DNA of 49,987 nt from assembly GCA_025057935.1 (NCBI GenBank), contig JANWUW010000067.1:1-49987 (forward strand), given 5' to 3'. The notes beneath the pieces were generated by a model. That model ran no database searches. It had not been told where the DNA came from and saw only the letters and a program-made list of their open reading frames with translations. This document shows, piece by piece, positions 1 to 8,106 of the stretch; position 1 is the first letter of the stretch; every line of letters begins with the position of its first letter. A program made the position numbers and the translations under genes. The stretch comes from Thermoflexales bacterium. Its GTDB lineage: Bacteria > Chloroflexota > Anaerolineae > J036 > Brachytrichaceae.

Positions 1-467
1 CAAGCGCTGCTGCCACGCCGCATCGCGCGCCTGCTGTATCCACGCCCGCACATCCCGCTGGTTCAAGCGCGCCTCGGTCTCCACTAACGCCCAAATGCGC
101 CGCCCTGCAGGGCCGGCAAACAGCATCAGCACATCGATCTCGCCATCTACGGCAAGGGTGGTCTCTGGAGCGAGGGCGCGGAAGCCTTTCTCGCGCATCA
201 CAGCTTCGAGCACGCTGGCGGCTTCCTCTTCGAGAGTAGCGCCGAAGGTTTGCTGGAAATGGTTCACGGTTGTCTTGAGCTCTTGCAGAGTGGCAGCAAG
301 CGTATCAACGCGTTGTTCGGTGCGCCGCTGCGCCTCCGCAAGATCAAGCACGAGAGCCGGCAGCTCAAGCAGCTCGTCAGTCAGCACCAGCCGACGCAAT
401 TCGGCGCGCCACTCCGGGTGCGCTTGCAGCCAACCAGAGCGCGGAAATCGGCATACTCCGATGCCAT
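1..467 (-). CDS. PD-(D/E)XK nuclease-like coiled-coil protein, partial, probable frameshift
   Basis: The gene runs off the left edge, so its C-terminus is missing. After the frameshift the reading frame gives HPEWRAELRRLVLTDELLELP, a helical heptad stretch (LAEAQRRTEQRVDTLAATL), then a core with GEIDVLM and ETEARL. That order resembles the coiled-coil plus PD-(D/E)XK-like proteins common in Chloroflexota and cyanobacteria (DUF3782-type). An ATG at 467 with AGCAGG upstream opens MASEYADFRALV, the expected N-terminus, but in another frame. Between CTG (437-435) and TGG (432-430) only two bases remain, so one missing base would restore DFRALVWLQAHPEWR. A single-frame alternative is GTG at 507, which gives an unconvincing N-terminus. 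Function is unknown; nuclease chemistry is inferred from the E-x-D...E pattern only. Confidence 0.6.
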
Positions 468-649
468 GCTCTAACCTGCTTTCGTGTTGTATTACCCCAA
501 CCCTCACGCAACAGCGCGAAGCCTCAGTGACCGCGTTGAGCATGAGAGGGAGAGATCGCTTCGATGCAGTGCCGCTTTCGCTTCGCTGAGTGGCTACGCC
601 ACGATAGGAATGCGCAAAGGCACCGTGCAGTCTTGCACCACCTGAGCGC

Positions 650-991
650 CTACGCCCCTGCTTCAGGCAAGCGCCGTGCCGCCAAGTCGTCGCGCAAGGC
701 ACGCTTCATAGGTATGCCGAGGCGATACGCTGCCGAACCGATGGCGTGTGATGTGGCTGGACCAGTGAGCACGAGCAGCGCGATCAGCACCAGCCCTTTG
801 CTCCATGCGAATGGCACCACCAGCACGGCGGCGATGGTGAGCAGCACTACACCGAACGTCGCCACCTTGCCCACGGCGTGCATCCGCGCATAAACATCGG
901 GAAGCCTCACCAGCCCCAAAATGCCGATCACCGAGAACGCCGTGCCAACAAGCACTGCCAGCGTGCTCAATCCGTATGAAAGTGTTTCCAT
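650..991 (-). CDS. mnhG: Na+/H+ antiporter subunit MnhG/MrpG
   Basis: A 113-residue membrane protein with three hydrophobic segments. It carries the MnhG family pattern GILGLVRLPDVYARMHAVGK, followed by TFGVVLLTIA and LVLTGPATSHAIGSAAYR. MrpG is a small subunit of the multisubunit Mrp antiporter, which exports Na+ in exchange for H+ across the cytoplasmic membrane. It is the last gene of the operon, about 20 bases after mnhF, with GGAGG overlapping the mnhF end as a somewhat distant ribosome site. The length is normal for the family. About 180 bases follow before the left-edge gene, with no clear terminator seen. Confidence 0.95.
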   Translation of the reverse strand: METLSYGLSTLAVLVGTAFSVIGILGLVRLPDVYARMHAVGKVATFGVVLLTIAAVLVVPFAWSKGLVLIALLVLTGPATSHAIGSAAYRLGIPMKRALRDDLAARRLPEAGA

Positions 992-1011
992 TTCTTTCTA
1001 CAGCGCCTCCT

Positions 1012-1287
1012 TCAGAACATCTGTCTGTTGGCGAGATACCGCGCAAGCGCCACGGTGCTGACAAACGAAAGCGCAGCGAAACCCAAGGCGAGGTCCATGT
1101 AAAGCGCATCGTCGTTGAACAGCGCAAGCAGAACGAAGATCGCTAGCCCTAATGTGGCGATCACGTCAGCGGCAACGAGACGATCGAGCACAGTTTCTCC
1201 GCGCCATACACGCACCACTGCAACGGCGATCAGCAGGATGTGCAGCCCTATGGAAGCCACCACTGCCCAGGAAAAAATCATCTGCAT
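1012..1287 (-). CDS. mnhF: Na+/H+ antiporter subunit MnhF/MrpF
   Basis: A 91-residue protein with three transmembrane helices and the MnhF signature RGETVLDRLVAADVIATLG, in which the charged D-R-L-V-A-x-D core is conserved. It is a small membrane subunit of the Mrp complex. A good Shine-Dalgarno (GAGGTG, about 7 bases before the ATG) overlaps the TGA of mnhE, which suggests translational coupling. The sub-10-base gap and shared strand place it in the mnhA-G operon. Length is as usual for MrpF. Confidence 0.95.
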   Translation of the reverse strand: MQMIFSWAVVASIGLHILLIAVAVVRVWRGETVLDRLVAADVIATLGLAIFVLLALFNDDALYMDLALGFAALSFVSTVALARYLANRQMF

Positions 1288-1296
1288 CGGAACACC

Positions 1297-1794
1297 TCAC
1301 TCGAAGATCGCCTTCAGCATTGCCTGGCGCTTCCGCTGCGCCTCTTCCGCGCCAGCAGCGCTCGCTTCAACATCGAGGCAGTGCGTATAGAGCGTGCCGT
1401 TGTCGTCAACCTCTATCACCTGCTCACCAGGCGTGACGGTGATCGCGTGGGCGTTAAGCGCGCGGCCCAGCTCAGTGCGCATCTCGCTCTTGATGGCGAG
1501 AATGCCGGGCTTGATCGGGAGCTGGGGATCGAGCACAATGCGCGCCACGCGAATGCCGTTGCGGATGATGTCCACCGACAGCCATGCTACGTACACCACA
1601 AGGTTGAGCAGTGCTGCAGGCAAACGCCGTAGCGATAGCGGCTCACTGGCGGGGCGGATAATCAGCGCAATCGCCACGCTCATCAGCAACCCCGCCGCCC
1701 AGTTCGCCGGCTCAAGATTCGCGGTGATCGCTAAGTACAGCACGAAGCACAGCACAATCAAACGCAAGTAGGCGAGCACGCTCGATTGGCTCAT
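1297..1794 (-). CDS. mnhE: Na+/H+ antiporter subunit MnhE/MrpE
   Basis: About 165 residues from the chosen ATG at 1794. Two N-terminal membrane helices (LIVLCFVLYLAI and ANWAAGLLMSVAIALII) precede a soluble tail containing GILAIKSEMRTELGRALNAHAITVTPGE and a conserved HCLDV, as in MrpE. The frame stays open upstream to 1911, but those extra residues lie inside mnhD and look non-homologous. The ATG at 1794 overlaps the mnhD stop as ATGA, the classic coupled arrangement. MrpE is an assembly or accessory subunit of the Mrp antiporter. Confidence 0.93.
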   Translation of the reverse strand: MSQSSVLAYLRLIVLCFVLYLAITANLEPANWAAGLLMSVAIALIIRPASEPLSLRRLPAALLNLVVYVAWLSVDIIRNGIRVARIVLDPQLPIKPGILAIKSEMRTELGRALNAHAITVTPGEQVIEVDDNGTLYTHCLDVEASAAGAEEAQRKRQAMLKAIFE

Positions 1795-3329
1795 CGCACG
1801 CCCTCCTCCAGATTCACGACGCGGACGTAGCGCTCGGGCTGTGCAATCCAAGCACTTGCATCCTGCGACAGTTGCAGCAGCGGTTGTGCCCAAATGCCGA
1901 GCACGAAGCATAGCACCACCAAGCTCGCGGGCGCCAAAAGACTATCACCGTAGGGTTTGACTTTCTCCTCAGGCGTGCGCGGCTCGAAAGGCTCCCACCA
2001 AATTTTGATCAGCGCACGCACGGTGTAAGTCACCGTCAGGATACCCGCCACGCCTATCAGCAGCAACGGCAACCAATAGCCCAGCGCCTCCTCGGGGCGA
2101 AGCGAAGAAAGCGCAGCAATGCCGCTCTGAAACAATGCCAGCTTGCTGATGAAACCGTTCATCGGCGGCAAGCCTGCCAGCGCTAAGCTCCCAAGGAAGA
2201 ACACTACACCTGCAGAGGGCAGGTATTTGCCTATGCCGCGCACGACCTCGAATGAGGCGCTCTTCACTGGTGCGCGACTGGCAAGGTAGCCACTGAGCAT
2301 GAGCATGGCGCTTTTTACGAGCGCATGGTTGAACGCGAACACCAGCGCGGCTGCGAGCGCTTGTGGTGTGCCCCATCCCACGCCGACGTAGATGAATCCG
2401 ATCTGCGCCAGTGTGGAGTAGGCGAACATGCGCTTGACGTTGTGTGTGCCTGCAGCGCCCAAGCCGCCAAAAACAACGCCAGCAATCCCAGCCATCACCA
2501 ACGCCACACGCAGCCACTCCGCATGCGGCGCAATCAGCGTAGTAAGGCGCATGAAGCCATATACCCCGAGCTTCACCACCACTGAGGAGAGCATTGCCGA
2601 GACCGGAGTGGGTGAAGCGGTGTGGAAGTCGGGCTGCCAAAAATGAAACGGCACGGCTGCGCTCTTCACAGCAAAGGTAACCGCTAGGAACACGAGCGCT
2701 GCGGGCAGCAACGGTTGGTTGGGGTCTTCGGCAATGCGCCGCGCTAGATCAGCCATATTGAGTGTGCCATAGCTTGCATACAGACTGCCAATGCCGAACA
2801 GCAGTGTGAATGAGGCAACCGTGCTGATCAGAAAATACTTGTACGCTGCCTCAGGACCGTAGCGGTCATCGCTGATCGCGGTGAGCACAACTCCAGCCAT
2901 GACCACCAGCTCGACCATCACAAACAGGTTGAAGATGTCCCCCGTGAGGAAGCCGCCGCTCAAGCCGGTGAGTAGCGCGAGGAACAAAGGATAAAAGGTG
3001 TTGTGCTGCACCGCCTTGTCTTTCGCGCCCAGCGCGTAGAGGAAGCCGAATACAAACACAAGCTGCGTCATGAAGGTGAAGAATGCCGAAAGCAGGTCGG
3101 CAACGATGCTGATGCCGAACGGCGCTGCCCACGCGCCCATTTGGAACACCAACGGCTGCCCGCCGCGCCACACCGTCCAGAGCAGCGCTGTTGTCACCAC
3201 AAATGATGCGAGCACAGCGCCAAATGACCACCACGCCTGCACGCGTGGTCTTCGCCGCAGCAAGATGGCAACCGCTGCCGCCGTGAGCGGTACGATGAAG
3301 GGGAGGATGGCAAGCAGATTCGTCGACAT
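1791..3329 (-). CDS. mnhD: Na+/H+ antiporter subunit MnhD/MrpD
   Basis: A 512-residue polytopic protein of the NuoM/NuoN/MrpD proton-pumping family with about 14 hydrophobic segments. Hallmarks are GDIFNLFVMVELVVMAG (the conserved membrane glutamate), AVKSAAVPFHFWQPDFHTASPTPVSAML (lysine, histidine and the loop before the broken helix) and NVKRMFAYSTLAQIGFI. MrpD forms one of the two proton/cation translocation modules, paired with MrpA. The ATG at 3329 has TGAGGAAG upstream. It lies 13 bases after mnhC and overlaps mnhE by four bases. Subunit identity rests on operon position as well as sequence, because MrpD and NuoM are close relatives. Confidence 0.95.
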   Translation of the reverse strand: MSTNLLAILPFIVPLTAAAVAILLRRRPRVQAWWSFGAVLASFVVTTALLWTVWRGGQPLVFQMGAWAAPFGISIVADLLSAFFTFMTQLVFVFGFLYALGAKDKAVQHNTFYPLFLALLTGLSGGFLTGDIFNLFVMVELVVMAGVVLTAISDDRYGPEAAYKYFLISTVASFTLLFGIGSLYASYGTLNMADLARRIAEDPNQPLLPAALVFLAVTFAVKSAAVPFHFWQPDFHTASPTPVSAMLSSVVVKLGVYGFMRLTTLIAPHAEWLRVALVMAGIAGVVFGGLGAAGTHNVKRMFAYSTLAQIGFIYVGVGWGTPQALAAALVFAFNHALVKSAMLMLSGYLASRAPVKSASFEVVRGIGKYLPSAGVVFFLGSLALAGLPPMNGFISKLALFQSGIAALSSLRPEEALGYWLPLLLIGVAGILTVTYTVRALIKIWWEPFEPRTPEEKVKPYGDSLLAPASLVVLCFVLGIWAQPLLQLSQDASAWIAQPERYVRVVNLEEGVR

Positions 3330-3342
3330 TGTTGGTGCTTCC

Positions 3343-3675
3343 TCAGCCGCGCAACCCCTTCACTTCGTCGTTATCACTCGTGCGGTAACGGGTGGAGATC
3401 ACGTAGAGCAGCGCAAGCACAAACGCGAAACCGCCCATGCTGATCACGATCGCCGTGAGGATCAGCGCCTGAGGCAGCGCGTCGCTGCGCTGACCGACCG
3501 CCTTGGCATAAGCCTCGGCGACACCCTCGTAGGCACCAACCGAGAGCAGGAACAAATTCACTGCGTTGGAGATGGTGACCAATCCAATCGCCGTACGGAT
3601 CACATTGCGGCGCAGGAGCTGATACAGCCCTATGCCAAAAAGCGCCCCAATTGCCAATGCGCGCAGCAGATCCAT
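3343..3675 (-). CDS. mnhC: Na+/H+ antiporter subunit MnhC/MrpC (NuoK-like)
   Basis: A 110-residue protein with three transmembrane helices, homologous to NuoK. Diagnostic stretches are GIGLYQLLRRNVIRTAIGL, ISNAVNLFLLSVG and PQALILTAIVISMGGFAFVLAL, including the conserved ALxLTAIVI segment. The ATG at 3675 is preceded by GGAG that overlaps the end of the mnhA/B fusion, six bases away. MrpC links the MrpA and MrpD modules in the membrane complex. Length is typical. Confidence 0.95.
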   Translation of the reverse strand: MDLLRALAIGALFGIGLYQLLRRNVIRTAIGLVTISNAVNLFLLSVGAYEGVAEAYAKAVGQRSDALPQALILTAIVISMGGFAFVLALLYVISTRYRTSDNDEVKGLRG

Positions 3676-3681
3676 CGCCTT

Positions 3682-6648
3682 TCACTCCAAATCGCGCTCA
3701 GGGTGACCCAGCGTGTCCAGGATGAAGATCGAAGCGCCAAGCACCGCAAGACAGATCGCCAGCTCAAACAACAGCGACGTGGTGAGGTCGAAGCCTTGCG
3801 GCAAGGGCAAGCCCAACGCCTTGCCGAAGTTGTAGTGCGAGAAGAACGTGCCGCCGAGGAATACTGGCAGCGTAGAACCAACCAACACAGTGAGCAGCCC
3901 CATGCCGATCAGCAGACCCGGGCGGATAATGCGTAGCCGCAGGCGCGCTTGGTCATAGCCGAAAATCACATACCAAAAGCCCACCGCCAAGCTGAGCGTC
4001 ACACCCGCAGTGAAGCCATCGCCGGGTTGGCTGTGACCATATACCATCTGCACAAATGCCAACACGACACCAAGTGGCAGCAGCAGGTAGGCAACCGCGC
4101 GCAGGAACGGCGAGGTGCGCACACCATCAATGCCGCGAATGCTGATGGGCAGGCGCACCACAGGCGGGGCTTCGGATTCATACTCCGGCGACTCCTGAGA
4201 TGGGCGCAGCGCCGCTGCGGTCACCTCGCGCTTTTTCATCGCTAGGCGAATCAAGCTATACACCCCGATGCCCGCCATGCTAAACACGGTGATCTCGATC
4301 AGCGTGTCGAAACCGCGAAAGTCCACCACGATCGCTCCCACAATGTCTGCAGCGCCAGTCAAAGGCTTGGCGTTAGCCTCGTAGAACGGCGTGACGTGAG
4401 AGACGCGCGGGCGCGAAGCAAAGGCATACAAGCTGAGCGCCGTGACGGTCAAACCGCCCAGCGCGGCGATGATCCCGTTGCGCACCACCTCGCGCAGGGC
4501 ACGACCGTTGAGCGCTTCTGCAGCGCGGCGCTGCGCGCGCGGCAAGCGTGAGAGCGCCAGCACCAGGATCAGCGTTGCGAGCAGGTCCACGATGACCTGC
4601 ACAAGCGCCACGTCAGGCGAGGGCTCTAGCGCAATCAGCAACGCCACCGCTAGGCCCGAAGCCATCAGCGCCAAAATCGCGAGCAGGTCGCGCCGAATCA
4701 CAACGGCGACGAACGCAGCAGCAACCGCCAGCAGCAAGCTAAATGCGCGCAGCACTGCCAACGGCGGCGGCAATACACCGACGAGGTGTTCCCACGACCA
4801 ATCCGCGAGCGCCGTGCCCAAGATGCGCATCGGCGCGCCAAGGATGATGAACAAGCCAAACAGCGCGATCAGGATAACCGTGAGATAAGTGCGTACGTAG
4901 CCACTCTGGGTGCGCGTTGCGAGGGCAGCAGCGCGATCAAGCGCGAGGATCACGACCTCGTAAGCCTGGTTCATCGAGCGCCGCGGGAGCCGCAGCTCGC
5001 GGTATCGCGCACGCAGCGCAAACAGCCCAACGCCGCCCACCATCGCCACGCCGCTCAGCACCAACGGCACATTCACGCCGTGGAACAGCTCAAGCGAAAC
5101 CTTGACCTTCACACCGTAGGCGGCAGAGGCAGCTCGAGCGAGGGCTTCCACGATCGCCTGAGGCTGCAGCGCTGTGATGACGAGTGAGAGCAGCGCTAAG
5201 GTCGCCGGCATCAGCACCATGCCGAGAGGGGCTTCATGCGGCGTGTGTTGATGGGCAACTTTTGCGCGAGACAGCTTACCCACACTGTATGGCGCAAGAA
5301 ATCCGACCCCTGCGTCTGTGATGAACGTATCTAGGACGAGCGTTGCCGCTTGCGCAAGCATCAATGCACCACTGAGCACCGCAAGCGCAGGCAGCACCAC
5401 ACGCATAACTTCCGGCAAGGTGGGATCAAGCCCTGCCACCAGCAGCGTCTCCTTCGCCAAGAAGCCGAATAAAGGCGGCACGCCTGCCATGGATAAGCCA
5501 GCGACCAAAGCCACAGCAAAGGTAAACGGCATGTGGCGCGCCAGTTGCCCAAGTTCGCGCAGGTCGCGCGTGCCAGCGGCGTGGTCCACGATGCCAGCCA
5601 CCATGAACATCGCGCCCTTATACAGCGCGTGCGCAGCGATGCCAATCACAACCGCCTTGAAGGCAACAGGCGCCTCACCGCTCAGCAGCAAGGTGAGCGC
5701 ACCGAGCTGGCTCACGGTCGAATATGCCAACACAGCTTTCCAGTCATGCTGGCGCAGCCCAACCAAAGCGCCGGCCACCATGGTGACTGCACCCACGCTT
5801 GCTAATGTCCAGAACCACAACGGCGTGTTGCCCAGCGCTGGATACAGCCGCGCTAAGAGATAGATGCCTGCCTTCACCATCGTGGCTGCGTGAAGGTAGG
5901 TGCTGGCTGGAGTGGGCGCGCTCATCGCCGAAGGCAACCAGAAGTGAAAGGGCGCTTGCGCGCTTTTGGTAAAAGCCCCGAGCGCGATCAACCCAAACAT
6001 CACAGGATACCAAGCGCTCGCACGCAGCGCGTCGCCCTGCTCGAGGACGACGCTCAGATCAGTGCTGCCCGCAATCGCAGCCACGAAGAGCAAACCCGCC
6101 AACAACGCGATCCCGCCGCTCCCTGTGATGAACAACGCCTTGAACGCGCCGTTGCGCGCTTCAGGATCCTTGGTCTTATAAGCAATCAGCAGAAACGAAG
6201 TTAGACTCGTCCCCTCCCAGAACACGAATAGTGTGATCACGTCCCCAGCCAACACCACGCCCATCATCGCGGTCATGAACAGCAGCAAGTAAAGCATGAA
6301 GCGGCTGCCATCCTGACCCTCGAAGTAGTAGCCAGCGTATACCGTCACCAGCACGCCGATGCCGCTGACGAGCAACGCGAAGAGCAGGCTCAAGCCGTCG
6401 AGGTAGAACGAGGCGTTCAACCCCAAGGTCGGCATCCACGCAATGTGCCAGTGCAGCACCTCGCCGGCGAGCACGCGCGGCGCGAGCAGGAGCAAGTTTG
6501 CGAACGCTACCGCAGGCGCGAGCGCCAGCAGCCAGCCCACCGCCGGCATGGGCAATCGGCGCACTGGTGCGAGCACGAACAGCGCGCTCAGCAAAGCTCC
6601 AATGGCGCACGCAGCGATAGAAACCACAACCGTTGTCATCCCGAGCAT
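3682..6648 (-). CDS. mnhA: Na+/H+ antiporter MnhA-MnhB fusion (MrpAB)
   Basis: About 988 residues, joining MrpA (NuoL-like) to a C-terminal MrpB domain. The N-terminal module shows the conserved membrane glutamate in FVFWEGTSLTSFLLIAYK, the pump loop KSAQAPFHFWLPSAMSAPTPAS and WKAVLAYSTVSQLGAL. The last ~140 residues contain the MrpB signature YGHSQPGDGFTAGVTLSLA. No separate mnhB exists in the operon, which agrees with the fusion; other bacteria, including proteobacteria, are also known with MrpAB fusions. ATG at 6648 is four bases after the exchanger stop; ATG at 6639 is equally possible and the longer reading to 6699 overlaps the exchanger. It is the largest subunit and provides the second ion-translocating module. 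Confidence 0.93.
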   Translation of the reverse strand: MLGMTTVVVSIAACAIGALLSALFVLAPVRRLPMPAVGWLLALAPAVAFANLLLLAPRVLAGEVLHWHIAWMPTLGLNASFYLDGLSLLFALLVSGIGVLVTVYAGYYFEGQDGSRFMLYLLLFMTAMMGVVLAGDVITLFVFWEGTSLTSFLLIAYKTKDPEARNGAFKALFITGSGGIALLAGLLFVAAIAGSTDLSVVLEQGDALRASAWYPVMFGLIALGAFTKSAQAPFHFWLPSAMSAPTPASTYLHAATMVKAGIYLLARLYPALGNTPLWFWTLASVGAVTMVAGALVGLRQHDWKAVLAYSTVSQLGALTLLLSGEAPVAFKAVVIGIAAHALYKGAMFMVAGIVDHAAGTRDLRELGQLARHMPFTFAVALVAGLSMAGVPPLFGFLAKETLLVAGLDPTLPEVMRVVLPALAVLSGALMLAQAATLVLDTFITDAGVGFLAPYSVGKLSRAKVAHQHTPHEAPLGMVLMPATLALLSLVITALQPQAIVEALARAASAAYGVKVKVSLELFHGVNVPLVLSGVAMVGGVGLFALRARYRELRLPRRSMNQAYEVVILALDRAAALATRTQSGYVRTYLTVILIALFGLFIILGAPMRILGTALADWSWEHLVGVLPPPLAVLRAFSLLLAVAAAFVAVVIRRDLLAILALMASGLAVALLIALEPSPDVALVQVIVDLLATLILVLALSRLPRAQRRAAEALNGRALREVVRNGIIAALGGLTVTALSLYAFASRPRVSHVTPFYEANAKPLTGAADIVGAIVVDFRGFDTLIEITVFSMAGIGVYSLIRLAMKKREVTAAALRPSQESPEYESEAPPVVRLPISIRGIDGVRTSPFLRAVAYLLLPLGVVLAFVQMVYGHSQPGDGFTAGVTLSLAVGFWYVIFGYDQARLRLRIIRPGLLIGMGLLTVLVGSTLPVFLGGTFFSHYNFGKALGLPLPQGFDLTTSLLFELAICLAVLGASIFILDTLGHPERDLE

Positions 6649-6652
6649 CGTG

Positions 6653-7744
6653 TCACGAAGCGGCTTGCTGGCGTTGCTGACGCAGGGTGCGCACGGCAAT
6701 CAGCACCAACGTGATCACCGTCAGCGGCAACGCCACTGAGAGCATGAATGTGTTGTAGCTTGGCAGCAGCGGGTTCTGCGTTGCGGAGAAGACGAGGTAA
6801 AGCGTGTAGGCAACGTAGTACGCGAGGAACAGCGCGCCCTCCCAACGCGCGATTGTGCCGCTGAGGAAGATGGGCAAACAGGCAAACGCCACAGCGAGCA
6901 TGATGGGGAAGTCAAAGCTGAGCAACTGCGGCGTTGCCGCGATGCCGTGCGGCGACACAGCCGCTGACACACCCAACACAGAGAGCAAGTTAAAGATGTT
7001 GCTGCCCACGATGTTGCCAACAGCGATATCGCGCTCACCGCGAATGCTCGCCACGACCGAAGTCGCCACTTCTGGGAGTGAGGTGCCGCCAGCGATCAGC
7101 GTGAGCGCAATTACCACCTCGCTTACGCCAAGCATGCGCGCGATCGCCACAGCGCCGTCAATCAACCAGCGCGAACCAATCACTAGCATGCCCAAGCCTG
7201 CTCCCACTAGCAGAAGGTTGATCAGGATCTGCAGAGCTCCGCGCGGCCGCTCGCCAAACTCTTGGGCGTATTCTTTCTCGATATCGCGACTCTCGCGGCG
7301 GCTCTCTAGGATAAGGAAAACGGTGTAGGCGACGATGCCAGCGAAAAGCATCACACCCTCAAAGCGCCCCACGTTGCCGTCAAGGGCGAACAAGTACGCC
7401 ACCAGCGAAACGCCGATCATGAGCGGCACATCTAGCCTAATGAGCTGCTGGGCAACCGTCAGCGGCGCGACCAATGCCGAGAGCCCTAAGATGAGCAGCA
7501 CGTTGAAGATATTGCTGCCCACCACGTTTCCCAGCGAAACACCGCTTAAGCCGAGCAGCGAGGACTGCACACTCACAGCGAGCTCTGGCGAGCTGGTGCC
7601 AAAAGCCACCACAGTCAGTCCGATGACCAACGGCGAGACGCCCAGCGCCGCTGCCAACCGCGACGCGCCGCGCACCAGCGCCTCAGCGCCCCCAATCGCC
7701 AGCGCCAGTCCAGCAACGAAGAGCACGATGGTTATCGCGTCCAT
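6653..7744 (-). CDS. CaCA-family cation/sodium (or Mn2+) exchanger, YrbG-like
   Basis: A 363-residue protein with about ten membrane helices. It has the two inverted alpha-repeats of the Ca2+/cation antiporter superfamily: VAFGTSSPELAVS with GNVVGSNIFNVLLILG, and AGGTSLPEVATSVVAS with GNIVGSNIFNLLSVLG. Members swap Ca2+ or other divalent cations for Na+ or H+. The start at 7744 (MDAITIV) was chosen because the frame extends upstream only into the leader and terminator hairpin. The yybP-ykoY aptamer in the 5' leader implies that Mn2+ controls it, so Mn2+ export is a reasonable substrate inference. It heads the operon with the Mrp genes, whose first start lies four bases after its stop. Confidence 0.88.
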   Translation of the reverse strand: MDAITIVLFVAGLALAIGGAEALVRGASRLAAALGVSPLVIGLTVVAFGTSSPELAVSVQSSLLGLSGVSLGNVVGSNIFNVLLILGLSALVAPLTVAQQLIRLDVPLMIGVSLVAYLFALDGNVGRFEGVMLFAGIVAYTVFLILESRRESRDIEKEYAQEFGERPRGALQILINLLLVGAGLGMLVIGSRWLIDGAVAIARMLGVSEVVIALTLIAGGTSLPEVATSVVASIRGERDIAVGNIVGSNIFNLLSVLGVSAAVSPHGIAATPQLLSFDFPIMLAVAFACLPIFLSGTIARWEGALFLAYYVAYTLYLVFSATQNPLLPSYNTFMLSVALPLTVITLVLIAVRTLRQQRQQAAS

Positions 7745-7784
7745 GGTTTTCAATTGCCTCAGTGCTGAATCAGTTAAGTCAGTT

Positions 7785-7849
7785 AAAAAACAGGCGAGAC
7801 CGACCATGCGCTGAGCTCTACCCAAGCTCAAGTCATGGTTGGTCTCGCC
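7785..7849 (-). terminator. Intrinsic terminator, expression platform of the Mn2+ riboswitch
   Basis: On the minus strand GGCGAGACCAACCATG pairs with CATGGTCGGTCTCGCC (one A-C mismatch), with a further inner TGAGCT/AGCTCA stem, followed closely by six T residues at 7790-7785. The 5' arm of this hairpin includes the GCGAGACC element and the CCAAC strand that closes the aptamer. The aptamer and terminator therefore exclude one another. Ligand binding should prevent termination and turn expression on. Confidence 0.85.
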
Positions 7850-7950
7850 TCTGCACACGAAACGTGCACATGCCGCACCGGGAGCTACGAGGCTCCGTAC
7901 TGACGATGGGGCATACTCTGCAATGCGCAGAGCAGGCTACTCCCCAACGG
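7837..7950 (-). promoter_or_regulatory. yybP-ykoY (Mn2+-sensing) riboswitch aptamer
   Basis: Read on the minus strand, the leader contains the two hallmark loops of the yybP-ykoY class: 5' GGGGAGUAGCC (about 7945-7935) and 3' GCGAGACC (7848-7841). They are closed by a P1 stem of GTTGG (7948-7944) with CCAAC (7842-7838). Between them are internal hairpins CTCTGC/GCAGAG, GGAGC/GCTCC and TGCAC/GTGCA. Known members sense Mn2+ and control Mn exporters. It sits between a -10 box and the terminator, about 90 bases before the exchanger start. Confidence 0.87.
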
Positions 7951-7958
7951 GCACGCGC

Positions 7959-7964
7959 GTTATA
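7959..7964 (-). promoter_or_regulatory. -10 box of the riboswitch/exchanger/Mrp operon
   Basis: TATAAC on the minus strand, with TTCAGG about 17 bases upstream as a weak -35. Transcription would start near 7952, immediately before the aptamer P1 strand. The spacing supports it as the operon promoter; readthrough from the tRNA-Lys is an alternative. Confidence 0.5.
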
Positions 7965-8002
7965 CCACGCGCCCTGTAGCACCTGAATATTCGCTTGTGC
8001 AT

Positions 8003-8076
8003 TGAGCCGTGCAGGATTCGAACCTGCGACACGAGGATTAAAAGTCCCCTGCTCTACCTGGCTGAGCTAACGGCCC
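8003..8076 (-). tRNA. tRNA-Lys (anticodon TTT)
   Basis: A complete cloverleaf on the minus strand. The acceptor arms are GGGCCGT and ACGGCTC (one G-T pair), the D arm is GCTC/GAGC, the anticodon stem is GGGGA/TCCTC with loop CTTTTAA, and the T arm is GCAGG/CCTGC with loop TTCGAAT. The discriminator is A and CCA is not encoded. Anticodon UUU reads lysine codons. It lies about 50 bases upstream of the riboswitch on the same strand. Confidence 0.96.
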
Positions 8077-8086
8077 AGCTCGCCTA

Positions 8087-8092
8087 ATAATA
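8087..8092 (-). promoter_or_regulatory. -10 box for tRNA-Lys
   Basis: TATTAT on the minus strand, ending ten bases before the first tRNA nucleotide. It is back-to-back with the plus-strand -10 box of the downstream Fe-S carrier gene, 14 bases away. Confidence 0.45.
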
Positions 8093-8106
8093 CCGCACTC
8101 GTGCTG

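Noticed and set aside
1795-1911. Upstream extension of mnhE
   Set aside because: The 39 extra residues lie inside mnhD, look unlike MrpE, and the ATGA overlap start at 1794 is better.
3070-3936. 288-residue open frame on the plus strand across mnhD and mnhC
   Set aside because: It crosses conserved Mrp subunits on the other strand and reads as low-complexity Arg/Gln/His.
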